DNA of 64,000 nucleotides from Tetragonia tetragonoides. Taxonomy: Eukaryota > Streptophyta > Magnoliopsida > Caryophyllales > Aizoaceae. Every line of letters starts with the position of its first letter. The stretch's first letter is position 1. The stretch is from contig CM076154.1 in the NCBI GenBank assembly GCA_038025085.1, forward strand, positions 33,658,501 to 33,722,500, read 5' to 3'. Of this stretch, positions 58,891-64,000 are shown piece by piece. Position numbers and translations under genes: made by a program. The notes below the pieces were generated by a model that saw only the letters and a program-made list of their open reading frames with translations, was not told where the DNA came from and did no database searches.

Positions 58891-60998
58891 ACGGGTTAGT
58901 TTTACCTGTGAATGGTTGGTACCGTAAAATGGGCCAACTGTTGAATTTGAATTTGTGGGCCTGAGGGCGTTGCTCCCGTGTGTTTGGTACTGATATTGCC
59001 GCAAGATGAACTGTAATAACGAACTGTGGACTGGAAAAAGGGGCCTTGGGACAGCAAAAGGGCCCGCGCGCTTGGCTGTTGTTGGAAGGTTCTCTTCATT
59101 CCTGGTTGTAGTCGGAAGGTCGCTTCTGGACTTGATCATGAGTTCCGGGCTTGCTGATTTCGATGCAAAGCGGGTAGACCCAAACCTGTAGTTGAAATAT
59201 GCACATAGGGAAAAGATGCAATAGACATGACCGACTGACCATGACAAGATGCACAACACATGACATAAGAATATGCACGGGTAACAGGGGGATTGACATG
59301 TAAACACGTAGGGACTCAAGACACTAAGAAATTATGTGCACATGCATGCCTTTGAAGGCGACTCTAGTACTTATGCAAATATGATGTATGCAGACTCTAT
59401 TGACTCACAGCTCCATGCAGCCTAGCCTAACATGCACGACTATCCTATAGGGTCTGAAGAGGATCTTCATATGGGAAAAATTTTTGTGACCAAGAATTTC
59501 ATTCATGTGGTGATCTTGGCAGAGTATGATACAAGTGGACAAGACTGGGTGCAGTCAATGGAGAATCAGCCCCTAGTTTGATGTGTGGTTCTTGATGGTT
59601 ATGACCTACTCGAGGAGCTATGGGTGTTGATGCGGCGCTACAAAATATCCTAACTTAAGGTATGGGGACGAAATGGACAACTTGGAACGTAGCGTACAAG
59701 GAACCGACTCATTCTGAAAAAGCACCCAGTTGGGAAGTCTGTGTGCAAGCCTACGTGAAAGGTGATGAGTATGACCTCTGGACGACCAACCAAAGAGCGC
59801 TTACATGAGAAACAATGTTCTTAATCCTCGGAATTTTAAGTTGCCTCAAGATGTTGAATTTGATTTATTTTATATTTTTTTTTGGTTGCCCTAACTTTTG
59901 CCTAGGCCGCCCTTTCGGGTTTTCAACCTACCGAGCTCATTTTTTTTTTTAGCCTTAGATGAGAGTGGTGGAATGGGAAAACTTTTTATGATCATGTAAC
60001 AAAGTGGTTGTCGTGGCCGGACCTCCTTGAGGTTTCCTACGTATCCAGTTTATGGAATCAGGCCAACGTAGTTCAGGAACGTGCAATTGAATGGTCGTAC
60101 CTCTTGGAGGGCTTTTGGGTTGTAATGTTAGGCTGGATTAAGGTGTCAAAGAAAGGATAAAGGCTCAAATAAACCCAATGTAAATCCCCTCCCCAAAGTA
60201 TGATAGATGGTATAGAAGTCTGTGATCTGGGCAAGGTGGCTAAGGGACCTATGTTTAGGTAAGGTCATTGTTTGGTTGTGCTTAAAGTGTTTGCACTCTT
60301 TTGGATCTTTGATCGCTCTTCAATTTTTTTCTTTTGGTTTTTTTTTTGTTTTTGCTCTTGAACTTTCGAGTTCTCTCTTCTTTCTTTTTTTTTGGTATTT
60401 CTCTCGGTGGCTCTAGGTCGGTCCACCTTGCCTAGAAGGTTGCTTCTATTCTCATGTCGCACACACCCATTCCCCGGGTAAGGATGATGTGCGTGGTTAA
60501 GAAATGAAAGGCTATGTGTTTAAGGCTCAAATGGTTGCAAGTGGTAATGATGTATAGGGTAGTAAAGGATATTGATGTGAGGTGCCAAATGAATGCCTCA
60601 TGTACTCGGCATGGACGGTTCAACTGTATGTCCTCTATGGGGATGATCATTAGGGAGTTTTTATTTGATGTTTTCCACAATGAAGGGCTTTCTTTTGAAT
60701 TATTTTTTTTCATTTTTTTTTATTCCGTCATAGGCAACTTAAGTTCGTCATAGAATTGAACAAAGAACAATGAGGGGAATCAAAATACAATCTTTATTGA
60801 ATCGAAGAAAAGCATTACACGAGAAGTAAGCTAGACTCTATGGACGAAGTGAAAAGACAAACTAGACATCATTAAACTTGACTGGACTCAACTAGAGTTG
60901 CACACTAGGAAACTTTGACTCTCTTCAACTTCTCGAGCATAGGCTGTTCACAGGGACACAAAGGACAACCCCTTGTAGATACTCGTGTTGTTCACGAC

Positions 60999-61958
60999 TT
61001 ATGTGGAATTCTTAAGAAGGTTATCTTCAATTAGGATGCCCACAACATAGAGCCGGTTGTAGGAGTCAATTGCTTGATACTTGAGGGGTTCCTTGTAAGT
61101 AGGTTGCAGGTTCTTCATGAGTTGGCGAATTTGATCAGCTTGCGAAGGTTGCTCAACCAGCTCAGCTATCTTTAGCTTCCAACGCCTGAGGAAGGCAGTG
61201 AATCCCTCATCTTCTTCTTGTTTGGTGATCTCTAACTCTCGAATGGTTATAGGTAGAGCAACATTTTCCATATAGCGTGCAAAGAAGACTGTGGTAAAAT
61301 CGAACCAAGTTGGGTAGCTTTCCAGATCTAGGGAGTAGAACCATCGTCGAGCATGTGTATCAAGGGTCTGGGGAAACAGATGGACATAGAGTTTCTTATT
61401 GATTCCCCTTAGAGCCATAGCAGTAGTGAAGGATTTCAGGTGATCCTGTGGGTTGTCAACTCCCGTGAAGGTGGGTACTTCAGGCATAGAGAATTTGGCC
61501 GGAATCTTACCCTTGATCTTAGTGTCAATCTTTCCTACGTTGGCACTATAGTTAGAGATCAAGCCGCTACTCTTGAGCACAGAGGTGATTTTAGCCAGCA
61601 TGGCATCTGACCCTTCTTCCTCAGAATCGAAATCGGAAGGGATCCTTGACTCTTCTTCTCTTTTCCTCTCGATATCTTCAACCTTGAGTCGCAGCCTTTC
61701 CAACTTACTCATGAGCTCATCAAACCTCTCGTCAGTGGTTTTGACCATGGTGAAGTTTGGGGGTGTGATTGGTGAGGTAAGGGATGTATTGAGTGGTGGC
61801 GAGCTTTGTGGTGGTGATGGATTATGGGGTGACGGCCTTTTGGAATGTGGTGGTGTCTTGGAGGTAGTTTGTACACGAACCAATCTGCCGGATGATCGAG
61901 CCCAACCTTTATCACCGTAATTCTTCCTCGAACCCCCAATCTTGAACACAAGTCTCAA
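60999..61958 (-). CDS. Retrotransposon gag protein (Ty3/gypsy-like)
   Basis: A 319-codon frame. A Pro/Ser-rich start is followed by a coiled-coil-like stretch (FDELMSKLERLRLKVEDIER, about residues 77-100). The gag core then begins PEVPTFTGVDNPQDHLKSF and continues with ARRWFYSLDLESYPTWFDF, LEITKQEEDEGFTAFLRRW and LIEDNLLKN. This is the retrotrans_gag capsid fold. The frame stops right after the core: there is no CCHC zinc knuckle and no pol. Translation may start at the MVKTTDERF methionine (about residue 70). Gag assembles the virus-like particle of the element. Confidence 0.8.
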   Translation of the reverse strand: MRLVFKIGGSRKNYGDKGWARSSGRLVRVQTTSKTPPHSKRPSPHNPSPPQSSPPLNTSLTSPITPPNFTMVKTTDERFDELMSKLERLRLKVEDIERKREEESRIPSDFDSEEEGSDAMLAKITSVLKSSGLISNYSANVGKIDTKIKGKIPAKFSMPEVPTFTGVDNPQDHLKSFTTAMALRGINKKLYVHLFPQTLDTHARRWFYSLDLESYPTWFDFTTVFFARYMENVALPITIRELEITKQEEDEGFTAFLRRWKLKIAELVEQPSQADQIRQLMKNLQPTYKEPLKYQAIDSYNRLYVVGILIEDNLLKNST

Positions 61959-61974
61959 CTTACAAAGACGCCAA

Positions 61975-63375
61975 AGAAAGGACTTGAAAACAAAGACATA
62001 TGATTTTTAGAAACCCCTCAATAGCTCCTATGGACATCTATATGAACTCGAATGCATGATTATAACAATGCAATGACAGAGTTACGACAACAATATGCAA
62101 GATGCATGGTGGACTGACCTTGACATGTATGACAATGTATTGATGCTTCCTAGAATAAAGCTAGAGCACTTAATGAATGACATTTCTAGACTTCTACTGC
62201 ATGAGACGTAATGAACAAATGGAGACATAGATGAATGCATGACTCGAATTTTTGTACAAATGCATATGCAAAAGGACGACAATGCAAACATGATGACTAG
62301 TTATGAATCCTAACATGGTGCGTCTAATAGGTACAATGCAATGAAATGCAAAGAAATGGAAAAGAAGAAAGTAAAAACCTAAGCCTAAATGTCCGATTAT
62401 TTCCCCTCATATCAAAGGAAAAATGAAGTCGAGAAACGATAATGAGAAAAATAGAAAATGACGGACCATCCTATTTTTTTTTTCTACACTCAAAGAAAAT
62501 GAAAAATAGGATAAAATAAAATAAAAAAAGAAATTTGGTAATCTTTTGTTTCTTCGTTTTTTTTTTTGACTCAAAGAAAATAGAAAATGGGATAAATAAA
62601 TAAAAAAAAAAAGAAGTTTCGGCATTTTTTTTTATTTTCGGAATTTTTTTATTTTCGGCGTTTTTTTTTTATTTTGCCGAATCTGAATTACATCAAAAAA
62701 AAATTAAAGAAAAGAAAAGAAAATTAAAAAAAGTGGGAGAGGGGAATTGGAGAGACTGACTCTTTTTTTTTTGCTAAAAGGTCCTAGAAAATTGTTCATG
62801 ACTTCGACGCTATATGAAAATATATCATTGGGGAAATGAGTGCTCATTGAATTGAATTCTCGCACTATTTTTGGGCATTAGGAACTAGCTAAAAATAAAA
62901 GAAAAGACTCCTAGCACGTAAGTACATGTTGGCACATAATCACGTAATTCATGCATTCAAGCAAGCATTATACCAAGGCAGTTTATAGGCAAACATATGA
63001 TCAGACGAGCATTACAACGACACGTGCACAACAAGCAAGTGGATGCATGAATGTGGGTTGAAGGCTTTTGGCTCCTGTGAGGTCACCACGACAAATTACA
63101 ATTTCCGTTCGGCGGATGGTCGACACATCGATTGTAATTCTTTTCATAAACAAAGGATTGATGAGTCATGGGTGAGGAAACGTCGATTTGCACAATAGGA
63201 CAACTGGATATTCCTTTACATATACGCGTTGTCTATGGGTTGCGACACAAACTTTTTCGAGGGTCGATAAGGGTCAAAAGGTTGTGCCAAGTCACGTGCA
63301 AATGATGCAAAAATATGGAACAATGTAATTAAACAATTAAGCAAACTTGACTTTCGAGTCTCACCCTCTTAAATA
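61975..63375. other. Retroelement leader between PBS and gag
   Basis: Non-coding, with many A/T tracts (62470-62770) and repeated ATGCA/ATGACT words. No gene is seen. Confidence 0.5.
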
Positions 63376-63396
63376 AATCCCCAGTGAAGTCGCCAC

Positions 63397-64000
63397 TGTA
63401 AGGACCCGGGATTTTTCATACCAATTCTTTTGTTTTTCCCCGGAGTGCGTACTTATATAAAATTTGTCAGTTGGGGGCTTAGATAAGTTCAAGGGACCAT
63501 CGAGTTAGAAAAGCTTTTGAAAATACTTGAATTGAACAAAAAACCATGAAAGAGGTCACAAATCAGCTACTGGCGTTTTATCGAAGGGACAAACCGAAGG
63601 GACAAAACCGAAGGGACAAACCAATAGCGCGAAAAGTGAACTAATCATGTGTTTATAAAGATTCCCGTTTATATAGAACATATAAGTACCCAAGAATAAA
63701 GGGTTCGGGGGCGAATGTACGAGGTGGGAAGGTGTTAGGCACCCAACTCGCCCGTATTATTACGGCCTCTACTAACTCAAGTTTGCTTAATAATTTAAAG
63801 ACATATTCCCATGCAAAACCGGATTAACAACCTAGACTTAGACTATTAATTGGTTCATCACAAGCATCACAACATTTATTTTTAACCCTTAGTTAGACAT
63901 GCATTTGATTGACAAGTTGAGCAGCACAATGACTATACAGACAGTATTTAGTAAGCAATAAAAATGTTATTCTAGCATGATATCTACATTATGACTATTT
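63397..64000 (-). mobile_element. 5' LTR of the retroelement (partial, runs off the window)
   Basis: On the minus strand it ends CCCGGGTCCTTACA directly before the primer-binding site. It carries a short triplicated GAAGGGACAAA(A)CC (63590-63625). It shares TCGCCCGTATTA.ACGGCCTC with the solo LTR at 53593-55108. Its start lies outside the window. Confidence 0.6.

Larger units (their letters stand above)
57549..63396 (-). mobile_element. Internal region of a non-autonomous Ty3/gypsy-like element
   Basis: Reading on the minus strand: a primer-binding site GTGGCGACTTCACTGGGGAT (63377-63396), like the tRNA-Arg-type site I recall for Ogre/Tat elements; a leader with long A/T tracts; a gag frame; then a long non-coding stretch with CCTACGTATCC-type sequence; tandem repeats; and the 3' LTR at 57548. 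No protease, reverse transcriptase or integrase frame is visible, so it would depend on a relative. Confidence 0.65.

Noticed and set aside
58807..59319. 170-codon minus-strand frame
   Set aside because: It lies in the non-coding 3' part of the retroelement, overlaps tandem repeats and has no gag/pol similarity.
61573..61920. Plus-strand Ser-rich frame
   Set aside because: Antisense shadow of gag.

Overview
This is plant nuclear DNA from a eudicot. It is AT-rich, its genes carry GT-AG introns, and most of it is transposon sequence. One exon of an amaranthin-type agglutinin fits Caryophyllales (amaranth/spinach/beet group), but that family occurs elsewhere, so the order is an inference. All gene models below were assembled by hand from splice sites and reading frames.

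Left part (1-24.4 kb) is the gene-bearing side. It holds the 3' end of an unidentified plus-strand gene with a short hAT-like MITE inside its last coding exon (about 560-832). Then come an OB-fold protein like Arabidopsis At4g28440 (minus, 1573-3624), a PPR protein like At2g42920 (plus, 6324-7928), and an eight-exon reticulon of the RTNLB17/18 type (minus, 8098-13587). Intron 2 of the reticulon carries a 2.9-kb LTR-LTR-LTR retroelement array. A 4.7-kb (AT)n-flanked DNA element follows (about 14.4-19.2 kb), then a seven-exon tyrosine aminotransferase-like gene (minus, 19663-24339) with an in-frame TGA just after the PLP lysine. As I recall the Arabidopsis map, TAT, reticulon and OB-fold genes are also neighbours at At4g28420-28440, so this looks like conserved microsynteny with TE and PPR insertions.

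Middle part (25.7-41.1 kb) has no convincing large gene. It is a chain of Helitron-like elements recognised by GC-rich hairpins followed by CTAGT, with nested Tourist-like MITEs, AT microsatellites and tandem repeats. A Mutator-like element with perfect 9-bp target duplications lies at 41396-42591. A small unassigned ORF lies at 39782-39979.

Right part (45-64 kb) holds a promoter plus first exon of an amaranthin-like lectin, then exon 1 of a second aminotransferase copy split by a 4.5-kb CACTA transposon (48875-53362). After that come a possible solo LTR (53593-55108), a LINE remnant, a reversed Helitron fragment, and a gag-only Ty3/gypsy-type element (57549-63396 internal) that runs off the right edge.

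The least ordinary structures are the three-LTR array with 33-bp internal segments, three 70-nt tRNA-like sequences inside two different DNA transposons, the dense GTGACC motif array at 15.4-18.5 kb, and the two aminotransferase copies disabled in different ways. Whether any of them is undescribed cannot be decided without database searches.
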